The notes: generated from the letters alone by a model not told the origin. Positions 26,658 to 35,990 are shown, counted from the first letter of the stretch. The stretch: DNA of 64,000 nt from Verrucomicrobiota bacterium (GCA_021772635.1 JAJFLP010000087.1:1-64000); one strand, 5' to 3'. Translations and numbers: made by a program.

Positions 26658-28007
26658 TCATGCTCCCTTCCCCGCCGTGCCCGGAGACGTCGCGCCGCGC
26701 CTTTTTCTTGTCTTCACTACCTGTCCCTCTATATATTTGTTAAGATCCGAGCACACGTCCAATACCGATGCGTAGCGGTCCTTCGGATCTTTCTGAAGCA
26801 TTTTGTCCAGAATAATGCTTAACTCCCGTGGAAATTCGCTATCAAAGTCGCGCGGGTCCGGGGGTTCGTCATGTTGTATGATGTGACACATTCTATGAAA
26901 CGAATTCGCGTTGAACGGCCGCTTCCCGAGAAATAACTCGTATGCCATTACTCCGAGCGAAAAGATATCTGCGCGATTATCCACCTGCGCTGAGACAAAC
27001 GATTCCGGCGACATGTACCCTGGTGACCCCATTATTTCAGACTGTCGGGTCAGTGATGAGTCCGGTATCTTGGCAATCCCGAAGTCGGTTATCTTCACAT
27101 TAAAATCCTCGTCGATTATGACGTTCCCGGGTTTAATATCCCGGTGGTAAATATCCAACTTGTGAATTGCAGACAACGCGTCTGCAACCTGCAAAATAAT
27201 ACCCGATTTTTGGCGGTAGTCCAAGTCTTCATGTTTATCGATATAATGGACGAGAGTTTTTCCTTCGATGTACTCCATCACGATGTATGTGACCTTGGCA
27301 CTCTCGTCCTCTCCGTACTCAACGATATGGACGATATTCGGATGTGTCACGCTTGAAGCTGCCTGGGCCTCGTGGAAAAAACGCTCTCTCAGTTTCTTTC
27401 GCTCCTCTTCGCCGCAATCGAAAGATTTTAAGATCTTAAGCGCAAAGCGTTTATTCTCGCCGTCAACCTTCTTTTCGACGAGAAACACAATTCCCATATT
27501 CCCTTCACCGAGTCGACCAAGTATGCTGTATCCGGATAAAAAGTCGAGGTATTCTTCAAGGATAACAGTTTTACTCCCTTCAAGCGGATTTTCCTTGGCG
27601 AGCGCTGCTGCCGCCGCCGTTTTCTCGAGCGCGCTGGCGACGGTTTCCCGTATCGTAACGAGGCTGCATGGTTTTGATATAAAATCGATAGCCCCGATTT
27701 TCATACACTCCACGGCGGCCTCGACACTGGCCTTTCCGGTGATGATAATTACGGGGATCTTAGAGGCGTACTTTTGTATTTCCGTGAGGAGATCTATGCC
27801 CGATAGATGAGGCATATGAACATCGGCAATAACGAGGCTAACCGTATTCCCTTCCAGTTCCACCAGTGCATCGTTTCCGTTTTCGGCCTCAATGACGTCA
27901 TACCCTTGTTGTTCGAGAACCTTCCGGAAGAATCTACGAATAACACTGTCGTCATCAACCACCAGGATGGTTGGGCGCGAGGTCGTCTTGATTTTTATGT
28001 CAGTCAT
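26658..28007 (-). CDS. Response regulator with Ser/Thr protein kinase output domain
   Basis: Soluble 449-residue fusion. Residues 12-130 form a receiver with acidic residues Asp18-Asp20, phosphoacceptor Asp62 in VIADVHMP, Thr90 and Lys112. A short linker of Ala and Glu leads to a Hanks-type kinase (about 160-430) with GRLGEGNMGIVF, Lys191, HRDIKPGN (288-295), DFG (308-310) and GSPGYMSPES. All catalytic residues are present. The tail is basic (KTRKRRG). This architecture joins His-Asp phosphorelay input to Ser/Thr phosphorylation output. The ATG has GGAGAG six to eight bases upstream. The PAS histidine kinase and the HEAT kinase follow on the same strand and may belong to the same pathway. Confidence 0.94.
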   Translation of the reverse strand: MTDIKIKTTSRPTILVVDDDSVIRRFFRKVLEQQGYDVIEAENGNDALVELEGNTVSLVIADVHMPHLSGIDLLTEIQKYASKIPVIIITGKASVEAAVECMKIGAIDFISKPCSLVTIRETVASALEKTAAAAALAKENPLEGSKTVILEEYLDFLSGYSILGRLGEGNMGIVFLVEKKVDGENKRFALKILKSFDCGEEERKKLRERFFHEAQAASSVTHPNIVHIVEYGEDESAKVTYIVMEYIEGKTLVHYIDKHEDLDYRQKSGIILQVADALSAIHKLDIYHRDIKPGNVIIDEDFNVKITDFGIAKIPDSSLTRQSEIMGSPGYMSPESFVSAQVDNRADIFSLGVMAYELFLGKRPFNANSFHRMCHIIQHDEPPDPRDFDSEFPRELSIILDKMLQKDPKDRYASVLDVCSDLNKYIEGQVVKTRKRRGATSPGTAGKGA

Positions 28008-28244
28008 CTTTCTCTCCGCGTGAACGGACTTTTTGCATAAGTGCGAGTCTCCGCTCGTGCGGAGAGAGACCGCTCAGGATGTATCGCCAAAGAAGTATTT
28101 TGGACAGGGGTTATTTGTGAGACAGCACACCAGATCCTCCGCTGAAGGCTACCTAAACGGCGGGCTCGCGGTGCTCGGCCCGGCGTTCTGGCGAAAGTGG
28201 ATGGCACGGCAGGATAGCGGTTGAAAACTGTAGGACGATTCCAT

Positions 28245-28400
28245 GTATACTGTAAGCAGCACAATTTTTGGTCCGACGGACTCCGCTCGTGCAGAGACGA
28301 CTTCGAATTTATCAGCCAAGATCTATGTTGAGCCTAGCGGAATCCGTCGCGGCGGAAACGATATTTTGACACCTCATGGTTTTCGGTACAAGTAAAACTA
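28245..28400. repeat. Family C element (diverged dyad)
   Basis: TACTGT-AA-GCAGCA followed by CAATTTTTGGTCCGACGGAC, then the family's ATTTATCAGCC and TTTTCGGTA blocks. It contains an inserted palindromic segment (GGACTCCGCTCGTGCAGAG). Confidence 0.55.
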
Positions 28401-28566
28401 CCTAATAAAACATCGCGTTCGTTCACCTACTAAAAATTTACCTATAATTGTGAAAATTACCAGCATATACGGTCGGGTTCGGTGAAGATTATTGAGAATT
28501 GACGATCGATTGACGGCCGTTACTTGACAATTTGTGTGCTGATTATATAATCTTCCTTAGCTTCTC

Positions 28567-28766
28567 GAGGCGAATTTTATTGCGAGAAGTCGTAGAACTC
28601 TCGAGGTTGATGAGTTGCGGGGGTTCTAAGCCTGACGGAATAGTGAACTATACCGCCAGCGGTACAATTTTCGGATGACCTTGGATGAACTAGCCAAGCG
28701 ATTTCGAACATTATTTCGAAAACCTGATGATATTCAGTATATAACACCCGTACAATCAGTATAACT
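28567..28766. repeat. Half of a family A element joined to a family C element
   Basis: 28567-28648 matches the inverted right half of the family A copy at 58642-58823 (TTGCGAGAAGTCGTAGAACT, GCGGGGGTTCTAAG, GACGGAATAGTGAACTAT). It passes directly into the covaried family C dyad TACCGC-CA-GCGGTA (28651-28664), and the C element runs to the next gene. Confidence 0.7.
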
Positions 28767-28779
28767 TTTGGATGGACCA

Positions 28780-29643
28780 ATGTTTTATTTAGTACTATCT
28801 ATTCTATCTTTCGTCGCGTTTATCGTCCTGCTCTGGCGCTACAAAAAAACCCAAATTGTCGACGTAGTCGAGACAGAGCTTCTCGGGAATAAAAACGTCG
28901 TCATGCTGGACGACGACGATTTAATCGTTGAGGAAGAGGAAGTCGGTGATGGACGGTTACAAAAGGCGTCCATCGGCTGTTTACTACTGGGAGTACTCTG
29001 CTTCACCTTATTTGTGGTGACGCGGACGCCGGAGAAGGCTCATAACGTGCAGTTGAGTTATGAAGGGTTCGCGCTTTATCAATTAGGTAACGCGTTAACA
29101 AAATACTTCAGTGACTCTACGGCGACTTCTGCGATCGACACTCTCGTGATCGCACCGGACCCGGAAAGTGCGTACATTTCTGAGCTGATAAAACAGGTTA
29201 AGCGCGGGTTGAACGCCGAGAAATTCAATGTATTGGGGGTCTACCCCGTCGTGACGCCACCGGGTACGAAAACTGATGCGGTGGTGACCTCGAATGATCT
29301 TGCCGTCTTGCTGGACGACTACCCCGAGATCGGTCTCGTTGTGCTGCTGGTCGAGTTTCGGCCCGACGACGAAATTTCATGGCAAACGGTCAAAAGGCCG
29401 TACATCGCAATCTTTTCTGCGCAGGCTGAGTTTAACCGTAACGTCGCGTTACTCAATCAGGGGATCATCGATATGGCGCTGGTTTCGAAAGGTAAATACA
29501 TCGATCACAGTATCATTCCGCCCGAGATTCCGCTTGAAACTATTTTTAAGGATAATTTTCTGCTGATAAATCCGGTTAATCTTAGGGAGATCGTTAGAGA
29601 GCATAAGCAGACTGTATCGGCTAATCCGAAGGCTAGAAAGTAA
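28780..29643 (+). CDS. Hypothetical membrane protein with solute-binding-like outer domain
   Basis: Not recognised. 287 residues from ATG 28780 (a TTG twelve bases upstream is also open). One N-terminal helix (FYLVLSILSFVAFIVLLW) is followed by an acidic cytoplasmic stretch (DDDDLIVEEEEV) and a second helix (ASIGCLLLGVLCFTLFVV, about 67-85). The remaining 190 residues alternate strands and helices in a Rossmann-like way (IDTLVIAPDPESAYISELI, IGLVVLLVEF, RPYIAIFS, IDMALVSKGKYIDH), a layout that could be a degenerate periplasmic binding fold. It is isolated between repeat regions, with a family C element upstream. Confidence 0.7.
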   Translation: MFYLVLSILSFVAFIVLLWRYKKTQIVDVVETELLGNKNVVMLDDDDLIVEEEEVGDGRLQKASIGCLLLGVLCFTLFVVTRTPEKAHNVQLSYEGFALYQLGNALTKYFSDSTATSAIDTLVIAPDPESAYISELIKQVKRGLNAEKFNVLGVYPVVTPPGTKTDAVVTSNDLAVLLDDYPEIGLVVLLVEFRPDDEISWQTVKRPYIAIFSAQAEFNRNVALLNQGIIDMALVSKGKYIDHSIIPPEIPLETIFKDNFLLINPVNLREIVREHKQTVSANPKARK

Positions 29644-30138
29644 AGGGAACTTTGGATTGACGCTTCGCTGCGACCGGATGGTCGCCCGTCTCTCCCGCAG
29701 TCGCGGGATCGGCTGACGATTGACGATTGACGATCGACGATTCGTTTACGCGCAGGGTTACGACAGGACAGGTGCGGATTAATGGACGTCACTTGACGCT
29801 GAAAAGTTTTGGAGATGAATATCGAATATCGAACAAGGAATAATGAATATCGAAGTAAAAGATATACTCGGTTGCAGATCGAGTGTTGAGCTATTAGGTA
29901 TCCTTTTCATTGTGTTTAGCAGTATTCAGTCTACGGTGAACCGTTCTAATCCAAGACGACACATTCGATACAAGTCCAGTTTCTCATGTCGAAAACTAAT
30001 TACCCGCCTACCACTGCCGGTTTCGATAGCGATTACCATATGGATGCCCAATAGTCGCACAGATATTCAGCCAATCACCAGTTTTCAATCGAATACGACA
30101 CGTGAGAACGACTCAACGGGCTGGGATACCGTGAGCGG
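29644..30138. other. Intergenic region with TGACGAT heptamers
   Basis: It contains four tandem TGACGAT-type heptamers at 29713-29741. Just before them is a 31-base block (CCCGTCTCTCCCG... to GGATCGGCTG) that occurs exactly, in reverse complement, near 56357-56388. Short AATATCGA repeats lie at about 29816-29845. No gene was recognised. Confidence 0.6.
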
Positions 30139-32664
30139 TTAGCGCAGATACTCAAGGTGCTCTATTGAAATAGCATTAGAGAAGGCGTCCCGGGAAATTA
30201 CCGCAAGTAACTTCGAAGTCGCTAAAATCTCGTCGCCGTAGTGCTCATAGGTGCCGTAGACTGTTGTAATCGCCTCACCAGTATCGTAAGTATCCCCATC
30301 GTTATTTAGATCCTTATACACGACCTGCCCGCCGAGATCTTTTATCGACTGCGCGGTTACGATAACCGTAAAGTAAGTTTGACGAACGGTTATTAATTCA
30401 GCAATTTTCTCTACCATTGCCTCTTCGGTGTCGTCCAGTGTTTTATCCGTTCCAGTTATCCCGGCAACATTGAAGAAGTCGCTTATGTTCGTGAATGTCG
30501 AAGCTAATCGAGCTGTCTGGATTGCGGCTACGGCATCGGCAATGGCAACCGTTGTTGTATCGTTCAATAACGCGGTGAGTACGTCGTCGTTCAGCGAGTT
30601 AATGTTGACCCGTCCGCGTTTCCCCGACGCCGGGCCGATCGTAAACATGTCCAGTAGATAGGTGTCCATCCCTGCTTCGTCTCCAGCATCGGCCCAAAGG
30701 CGTAATGAGCGACCGGGCCAGTAACTGCCGACCCTACCGATCTCACCGACACGGGTAAACGCCGCGTCCTTGACCGTGATATCGCTGTATTCGCTTAACG
30801 TGGACTCTGAAAGCGGTCCACTGATCCGGGTCAACTGACCAATGTCAACATAGATCGGGATATTTTCGTACATTTCATCGGTTCCTGTGGGGGACGCGGT
30901 CCACAGACTGCCGTATCCGGGTGTCGGTCCACCCTCGTCGTCTTCGTTATTTAAGGGATCAAGCGCTTCCAGGGTCGCGAACAGGTTATTGCTGAGCAGA
31001 AGATTGGTTGAAGAATCCCAGTTCCACCAGTAACTGTTGTTCGGTTGCGACGGGAAATCGTCAATATTTGTTGTGCCGTCGTTGAGTACAACACTTTCGA
31101 TCTGAAAATTCGTTACTCCGTATCTCTTGCCGAGGTTTTCAAGAAAATTGTTTCGCGTGCTTGTCCCCGCCAACTGCCAACCGGAGGAGTATCGGAGCGT
31201 TCCGCCTTCCTCGTTCGCGCTCGATCCGAGGGGGACTGCTGACGTCGTGTTAGTAAAAAATGTTCTGGTTCCCACCGATTCAGACCAGCCGGTAACGGAA
31301 AAACGGACCGTCAATGTATTACTACCGAGCGGTTCTGAGATCGCGCCCGGGTAGAATATCTCACCCTTGAAATAAACATTCATCGTCAGATCCCGCGGAC
31401 CGCCGCCGAGCGGTACAATGCATTCGATCTTTACTGACAACTCGGAAAGGCCATACTGGTTTTCACGGCCAACCAGCTGTACTTCGACATTTGGAGGTCC
31501 GGGAAACGACGTCGTCAATTCTCCATCAGTGTTCACCCACGCGACAGTCGCATCGCTGTCTGTGTCGACGCTATCCCGGATATTAAGTGCGGTCTGCGCG
31601 GCGATCCGGCGGCGGGTAGCGCCGTCCGTTGCTACACCGTCCATCGCTAATTTCTTGATCCACTCGCAATCGTTCGCATCATCCAGGTCACCTATATTCG
31701 GCAGCGCCGTATCTGTATCATCGGGCGCGATAAACGCCTTATATAACTGTGCCAAACTCGTATCCTGATCAGAGGACAGATCAAGCCGCGGATAGTCCTC
31801 GCCGGTATCATAGAGGTCGTCATCATTATCGTCGCTCCAGTAGAGCTCCTGCTCGACGCTGAACGGATGCAGCACCTGAATCACCTGGGTTTCGAAATCG
31901 GCAGGGACGATATTGCGTGCGATCTGCCTCATGGAGAACCACCTTAAGCCGGCGGGCAGGATATAACTTTCGTAGCCGGCAAGATTTGCGTCCTCCAGGC
32001 AGATCTCGAAATCCCCGGCGCCACTGCGGGGCTCACTGCCTGTCGCCTCGCTGACGCTGCCGATCACCGCTGCGTTCGGATCGATCTTTCCGCTTTCATC
32101 GATGATCATATAGGCGAAGCGCCCGATAACGCGGTCAGCGCCGTAGATATTTTTGCCGACGACCGGGAAGAATCCGCGGTCTTCGATAGTCGGTGTTGCC
32201 GGTGTTGTGGTATCCAATGTCGCTTTTGGCATATACTCGAAGTCGTCCATGATAACTTTCATTGCGTTATCGATCTCATCGCTATCCAGGGATTTGCTGC
32301 ACGAATAGCGTCTCCCCGCGAACGGGCCCGTGACAGGCGCGTAAAAGCCGTTCGTCGTTCGAGTGGACGGGAATTTATCCTCGGCATCATTCGCGCCGTC
32401 AGACGGATCATACGCTATCTTCATAGCGACCATCGCCTGGCGGAGCCCGGAATCGGCGAGCAGCCGGGCTTTGACCTCGTCCAGATGGTTCTGGGCCGCG
32501 GTGTCCTCGTTCACGATAATAACCGCGAAGCTCGCAGCCAGCGCTAAACCGATTGATAGAATGCCTAACACCAGAAGAAGGGCGCTGCCACGCTCGTTTT
32601 TCGGACACGGGCAGGGCGATGCGAAATCCGGCATTATGTCACTTCGTCTTTGGGGTATTTTCAT
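30139..32664 (-). CDS. GspK-like minor pseudopilin of type II secretion
   Basis: 841-residue protein with a prepilin-like start, KNERG followed by SALLLVLGILSIGLALAAS (about 22-45). It lacks Glu at position 5 of the mature chain, as is normal for GspK. The long extracytoplasmic part ends in a helix-hairpin-helix-like segment (GRVNINSLNDDVLTALL, NISDFFNVAGI) that marks GspK proteins, plus a C-terminal domain with EAITTVYGTYEHYG. It is much longer than the classical 300-350 residues because of inserted beta-rich segments. The order H-I-J-K on this strand matches T2SS operons, although a 920-base repeat island separates it from gspJ. It probably caps the pseudopilus tip. Confidence 0.87.
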   Translation of the reverse strand: MKIPQRRSDIMPDFASPCPCPKNERGSALLLVLGILSIGLALAASFAVIIVNEDTAAQNHLDEVKARLLADSGLRQAMVAMKIAYDPSDGANDAEDKFPSTRTTNGFYAPVTGPFAGRRYSCSKSLDSDEIDNAMKVIMDDFEYMPKATLDTTTPATPTIEDRGFFPVVGKNIYGADRVIGRFAYMIIDESGKIDPNAAVIGSVSEATGSEPRSGAGDFEICLEDANLAGYESYILPAGLRWFSMRQIARNIVPADFETQVIQVLHPFSVEQELYWSDDNDDDLYDTGEDYPRLDLSSDQDTSLAQLYKAFIAPDDTDTALPNIGDLDDANDCEWIKKLAMDGVATDGATRRRIAAQTALNIRDSVDTDSDATVAWVNTDGELTTSFPGPPNVEVQLVGRENQYGLSELSVKIECIVPLGGGPRDLTMNVYFKGEIFYPGAISEPLGSNTLTVRFSVTGWSESVGTRTFFTNTTSAVPLGSSANEEGGTLRYSSGWQLAGTSTRNNFLENLGKRYGVTNFQIESVVLNDGTTNIDDFPSQPNNSYWWNWDSSTNLLLSNNLFATLEALDPLNNEDDEGGPTPGYGSLWTASPTGTDEMYENIPIYVDIGQLTRISGPLSESTLSEYSDITVKDAAFTRVGEIGRVGSYWPGRSLRLWADAGDEAGMDTYLLDMFTIGPASGKRGRVNINSLNDDVLTALLNDTTTVAIADAVAAIQTARLASTFTNISDFFNVAGITGTDKTLDDTEEAMVEKIAELITVRQTYFTVIVTAQSIKDLGGQVVYKDLNNDGDTYDTGEAITTVYGTYEHYGDEILATSKLLAVISRDAFSNAISIEHLEYLR

Positions 32665-32708
32665 TGGTTATATCTCTGTGAAACTTAAAGGAATTTGACT
32701 GAGATTTT

Positions 32709-32785
32709 CACCATGAAGGACATGAAGAGCATGAAGCAAAGACTTTATATATTTTTCCCTACATGCTCTTCATGTCCTTCATAGT
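32709..32785. repeat. Family F CATGAAG hairpin, copy 2
   Basis: Arms of 9-base period (CCATGAAGGACATGAAGAGC and its complement) flank an AT-rich loop. They match 2293-2369 and 49347-49421. Confidence 0.85.
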
Positions 32786-32850
32786 TGTAAAGCACTATTC
32801 GGTTGGGAGATTGCTCCTGTGAACTTAAACGGTTTTGAGGCTGTTTATAA

Positions 32851-32936
32851 TGTAGGAGGCTGCTCCCGCAGGCGATCTATTTTTTTCGGTATCGGTCCAA
32901 AATAATCGTTATCGCCTGCGGGAGCAGCCTCCTACA
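32851..32936. repeat. Perfect 26-bp inverted repeat
   Basis: The arms 32851-32876 and 32911-32936 are perfectly complementary (TGTAGGAGGCTGCTCCCG and onward), with a 34-base loop. There is no following T-run, so it is REP/BIME-like rather than a terminator. Confidence 0.93.
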
Positions 32937-32988
32937 TTCACATATTCCAAGTTTCCTTTTGTATTACAGACTCACTGGAGGGGCGATG

Positions 32989-33362
32989 GCCTCAGCCGCC
33001 GCGAGGCATGGCGTCACAAGCACCGGCGGCTAATTCTGCTTCCCAGCAGAACTCCAGATTACACGGGCGAAGCGCACGTTGGAATTCACAACTCTTGACC
33101 TGACATCCGCTTTCGCGAGAGCGCCGTAGCTTCAGCGGAGGCACTAGCCATTGGCGACGGCGGTTTAGTTGTGCCGGCTATCTGCTAACGGAACACGGCT
33201 AAAGCAGTGAACTCCAACGGCCTGTCCTGCTTGCAAGATTTCGCCTTTGAAACTTAAAACCGGTTTAGCCTCAGCCGCCGCGAGGCATGGCGTCACAAGC
33301 ACCGGCGGCTAATTCTGCTTTCCAGCAGAACTCCAGATTACACGGGCGAAGCGCACGTTGGA
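32989..33362. repeat. 95-bp direct repeat pair with family D sequences
   Basis: Copies at 32989-33083 and 33268-33362 differ at one position (CCCAGC against TCCAGC) and each contains the palindromic GCCGCCGCGAGGC and CACCGGCGGC. They flank another palindromic segment. Confidence 0.93.
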
Positions 33363-33560
33363 GTTCACGCTTTAGCGTGGTTTTTAAGTTAATAAAAAAA
33401 TACCACACTAAAGTGTGAACTCCAACGGGTGCTACCCGCATACCAGCTGGTTAGTGTTGTCAAGGTCTCTGTTGGTCCGGATGGCCGAGACTCTCGCTTG
33501 TGCGGAGAGTTCACGCTTCAGCGTGTCTTACCCCAAGTTTCGTCGCGTATTAACATACGT
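33363..33560. repeat. Family D element, interrupted copy
   Basis: GAGTTCACGCTTTAGCGTGG and its inverted partner CCACACTAAAGTGTGAACTC, then the ACTCCAACGGGTGCTACCC to TTTCGTCGCGTATTAAC part of family D. A GGTCCGGATGGCCGAGACT block is inserted inside the right palindrome. Confidence 0.75.
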
Positions 33561-33586
33561 GAATGTGCGAAAAAATCAGCACAGTA

Positions 33587-34360
33587 TCAATATCGGTTGA
33601 GGTCAAATCTATTCGTAAATGTTTGTTTGGTTTTGTTCTGTTCAATGACTGACAAATCGACGGTAACAGGGTGAATAAGTGTCATTGTTACGACGGCAAA
33701 AGACGGTACAACCGGGCTGTCAGAAACAGCGTCATATGCTGCGTAGAACGGGGAGGTTGCTGTTGCTTTGTAAAATGCAAACTGGAAGCTTTTTACGCCG
33801 TCGATCAGAGTGTCATAGGAGCCCCAGGAGCTATCAGCTGCCCAGATCAAAGGGTCTGTATTTACGAAGTTCCATTTCGCTCCGTCGATGTCGCCGGTTT
33901 CCCAGCGCACCAACTTTTTATCCGAGAGTTCGTACCCGACTTCGTAGAGGGTTGAGTTAGAGGATGAGCTTTGCCTGGTATTGGTGACAAACGCGAAATC
34001 ACGTACGCCGACTCCGGCTGCATCGACGTAAATCTCATCGCCGGGGAGATCCCTCGCCACTATCCCTCGAAGATCCTCTTCGATTACGTCGAAAACAATG
34101 CGTGCATTTTCGAGGACCTTCAGTCGTCGCTCTGTTGTCGACCAGAATTTCTCTACTCCGTGAAGGGTCTGAAACAATAAGATGCTCAGTATACTGAAAA
34201 CCGCAATAGCGGCAAGAAGTTCAAGCAGCGTGAAAGTGCGTGTAACCAGGCGTACGTGAGCCCAGCGACGATTTGTCCCCTGTAAATGGATTTCATTCCT
34301 CAGGGGTTGCGTCGAGATGGTCGTTTTCTTTATCCGGGTTACTGTCGAATGAGCGCGCAT
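33587..34360 (-). CDS. GspJ-like pseudopilin
   Basis: Prepilin-type protein of about 257 residues with the hydrophobic start TRT/FTLLELLAAIAVFSILSI; Glu5 of the mature chain is present. The body has GspJ-like features, RIVFDVIEEDLRGIVARD and a late LIDGVKSFQFAFY. The residue before the cleavage Phe is Thr instead of Gly. The frame is open to an ATG at 34399, but that lies inside a family B repeat, so ATG 34360 is preferred; both give an unusually long basic leader. It sits between gspI-like and gspK-like genes. Confidence 0.83.
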   Translation of the reverse strand: MRAHSTVTRIKKTTISTQPLRNEIHLQGTNRRWAHVRLVTRTFTLLELLAAIAVFSILSILLFQTLHGVEKFWSTTERRLKVLENARIVFDVIEEDLRGIVARDLPGDEIYVDAAGVGVRDFAFVTNTRQSSSSNSTLYEVGYELSDKKLVRWETGDIDGAKWNFVNTDPLIWAADSSWGSYDTLIDGVKSFQFAFYKATATSPFYAAYDAVSDSPVVPSFAVVTMTLIHPVTVDLSVIEQNKTKQTFTNRFDLNRY

Positions 34361-34380
34361 TAGTTGGTTTAATTTAGATG

Positions 34381-34445
34381 GGAAAGGGATTACGATCATG
34401 ATTACGATTATGATTACGAAGAAAACCCAACGAAAAGTTCGCTAG
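34381..34445. repeat. Family B half element, copy 4
   Basis: GATTACGATTATGATTACGA tract followed by CCAACGAAAAGTTCGCTAG. Its terminal CTAG (34442-34445) provides the stop codon of the gspI-like gene. Confidence 0.85.
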
Positions 34446-35041
34446 TCAGGTTTCAACACCGTGAATTGAAAGTCCCAGCGTTTACGTGAGGTATAGGGCC
34501 GCGAATAGGGCCAGGTAATTTCAATGAATACATTTACCGCGTCGGTATCATTTATTGTGACTGACGGTTCACCTCCGACATGTTCAAGCGCCGGTAGTTG
34601 ATCCTGCCATACGCGAACGCTCGCCGCGAAGTCGTCGTCAACGACTTTATAGAGACCGGGTCGGGTCGAACTGGTGTGTACGTAGATAGTCGTATCAGGT
34701 TCAAGTTGCCACCCGGCATCGTTTAACGCGTCGTACAGTCCGTCCTTGTTGAATATGCCGCCACTGTGCACGGGGAGGTCTGCGGTGCCGTTGATGGTAT
34801 CGACATAGGTCGGCCAGTCGTTTCTGATGTTGTGTTTTAGATAATTACAAAACTGCGTTGCCTGATAGGAAATTCGGCTTGCGACGGCGGTGTCACGGCT
34901 GCGGTCGTAAATATTAAACATTAATGAAAGCAATGCCAATACGCCAACACCGGCGACAACGATTGCAAACAAGACTTCGATAAGCGTAAACTTGTCGCGA
35001 AAATAAAATCGCCGTATCGCGAAGTATCTCATTCGATTCAT
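34442..35041 (-). CDS. GspI-like pseudopilin
   Basis: 199-residue prepilin-type protein. The N-terminus RFYFRDK/FTLIEVLFAIVVAGVGVLALLS has the methylation-site hydrophobic helix with Glu5 but Lys at the position normally held by Gly before the cleavage site. The remainder is a small globular domain (NAGWQLEPDTTIYVH, VFIEITWPYS) like minor pseudopilins of the GspI/PilV class. AGGA lies nine bases before a second ATG (35032), which may be the true start. The stop codon TAG is formed by the CTAG end of a family B repeat. It starts 13 bases after the gspH-like gene. Confidence 0.85.
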   Translation of the reverse strand: MNRMRYFAIRRFYFRDKFTLIEVLFAIVVAGVGVLALLSLMFNIYDRSRDTAVASRISYQATQFCNYLKHNIRNDWPTYVDTINGTADLPVHSGGIFNKDGLYDALNDAGWQLEPDTTIYVHTSSTRPGLYKVVDDDFAASVRVWQDQLPALEHVGGEPSVTINDTDAVNVFIEITWPYSRPYTSRKRWDFQFTVLKPD

Positions 35042-35054
35042 ATCCTGCTGGCCG

Positions 35055-35756
35055 TCAATTAAATTTGAGTTTTCCGGATAGCCGATTGACGATAATAGTG
35101 ACAGTATTACGCTCGTTAAGGGGCCAGAGTTGTCGCTCGTTTCGGATGACAGCAGATAGCATCGAGATATAGGTGTCTCGAGTCCCTGGATTCGCTCCCT
35201 GGGCGGATCCTACCGCTGCTCCGTTCGGTGAAAATATCAGTGCCCGCACGTTATTTATTGAATGGGTACTCGCCGCTTCGGGGAATGGTACACCATTAAC
35301 CACATTGCAACGGTTCCCGACACCTGACTTACCGTGTTCACCGAATGTATCGGTATACCCAACGAAAACGCTCCTGGGCAAAAAACGCCAGGACCCGCGG
35401 TCCGAAACATACGAATCGAAACGCCCCTGAAAGTTTTTTCGGGTCGCGTCGGGAGTCGGTGCTTCACCTAATGTACAGATTCTAAGCGCTGATGCCTTAT
35501 ACCTGGGATTTGTGACCCCTCCAAAATTATCGTCTTGGGCCGTTGGAATCAGGACAGCAGTAAATTTCTTGTGTTTTACTGCATAGTGCCGGGCAAACCT
35601 CAATTCGCCTGCAACCAGACTGACCGCCTTATTGACTTTTTGTCTGGCAAGATGTGGTCGCACTAATTGGGTAAGCAGCACGACAGTCATCACGGCAAAA
35701 ATAGTGAATGCACCCCACTCAACAGCAGTATAGTAGCTGCACCTGGCTAATTTCAT
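35055..35756 (-). CDS. GspH/FimT-like pseudopilin
   Basis: 233-residue protein with an N-terminal hydrophobic helix EWGA/FTIFAVMTVVLLTQLV and the GspH-type segment LRFARHYAVKHKKFTAVLIP (about 52-71), which in the family packs against the helix. The C-terminus ends in NTVTIIVNRLSGKLKF, like the closing strands of GspH. Unlike most, it lacks Glu5 after the cleavage site, so its assembly may differ. First gene of the H-I-J set on the minus strand; upstream lies a family C-like repeat area. Confidence 0.8.
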   Translation of the reverse strand: MKLARCSYYTAVEWGAFTIFAVMTVVLLTQLVRPHLARQKVNKAVSLVAGELRFARHYAVKHKKFTAVLIPTAQDDNFGGVTNPRYKASALRICTLGEAPTPDATRKNFQGRFDSYVSDRGSWRFLPRSVFVGYTDTFGEHGKSGVGNRCNVVNGVPFPEAASTHSINNVRALIFSPNGAAVGSAQGANPGTRDTYISMLSAVIRNERQLWPLNERNTVTIIVNRLSGKLKFN

Positions 35757-35799
35757 GGTTAATCGCGTGAATGGGTTTTAGTCGATCCTTAATAAGTAT

Positions 35800-35950
35800 A
35801 CTGCCCGCGCTCTCTCTCCGTATTCTCGGAGTCCGCTCGTGCGGACCGCATAAGCGTCCCGCACTATCGGGATCCTCGCTCATGCGGGAAGAGTCTCGGA
35901 CATTCTGAATCGGACTTATCAACAAGCAGTATCTATAGATCCAGTATCTT
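35800..35950. repeat. Family C-like element with GC-rich palindrome insert
   Basis: TATACTGCCCGCGC at the left and AACAAGCAGTATC at the right form distant inverted ends. The interior carries GTCCCGCACTATCGGGATCC and CATGCGGG palindromes, resembling 18.9 kb. Confidence 0.5.
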
Positions 35951-35990
35951 GATGGCTGTATAAAACAATATCTTTGGATCGCCAAAAACT

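Noticed and set aside
29843-30142. 99-codon plus-strand frame next to gspK
   Set aside because: Overlaps the gspK end antisense, no domain and no binding site.
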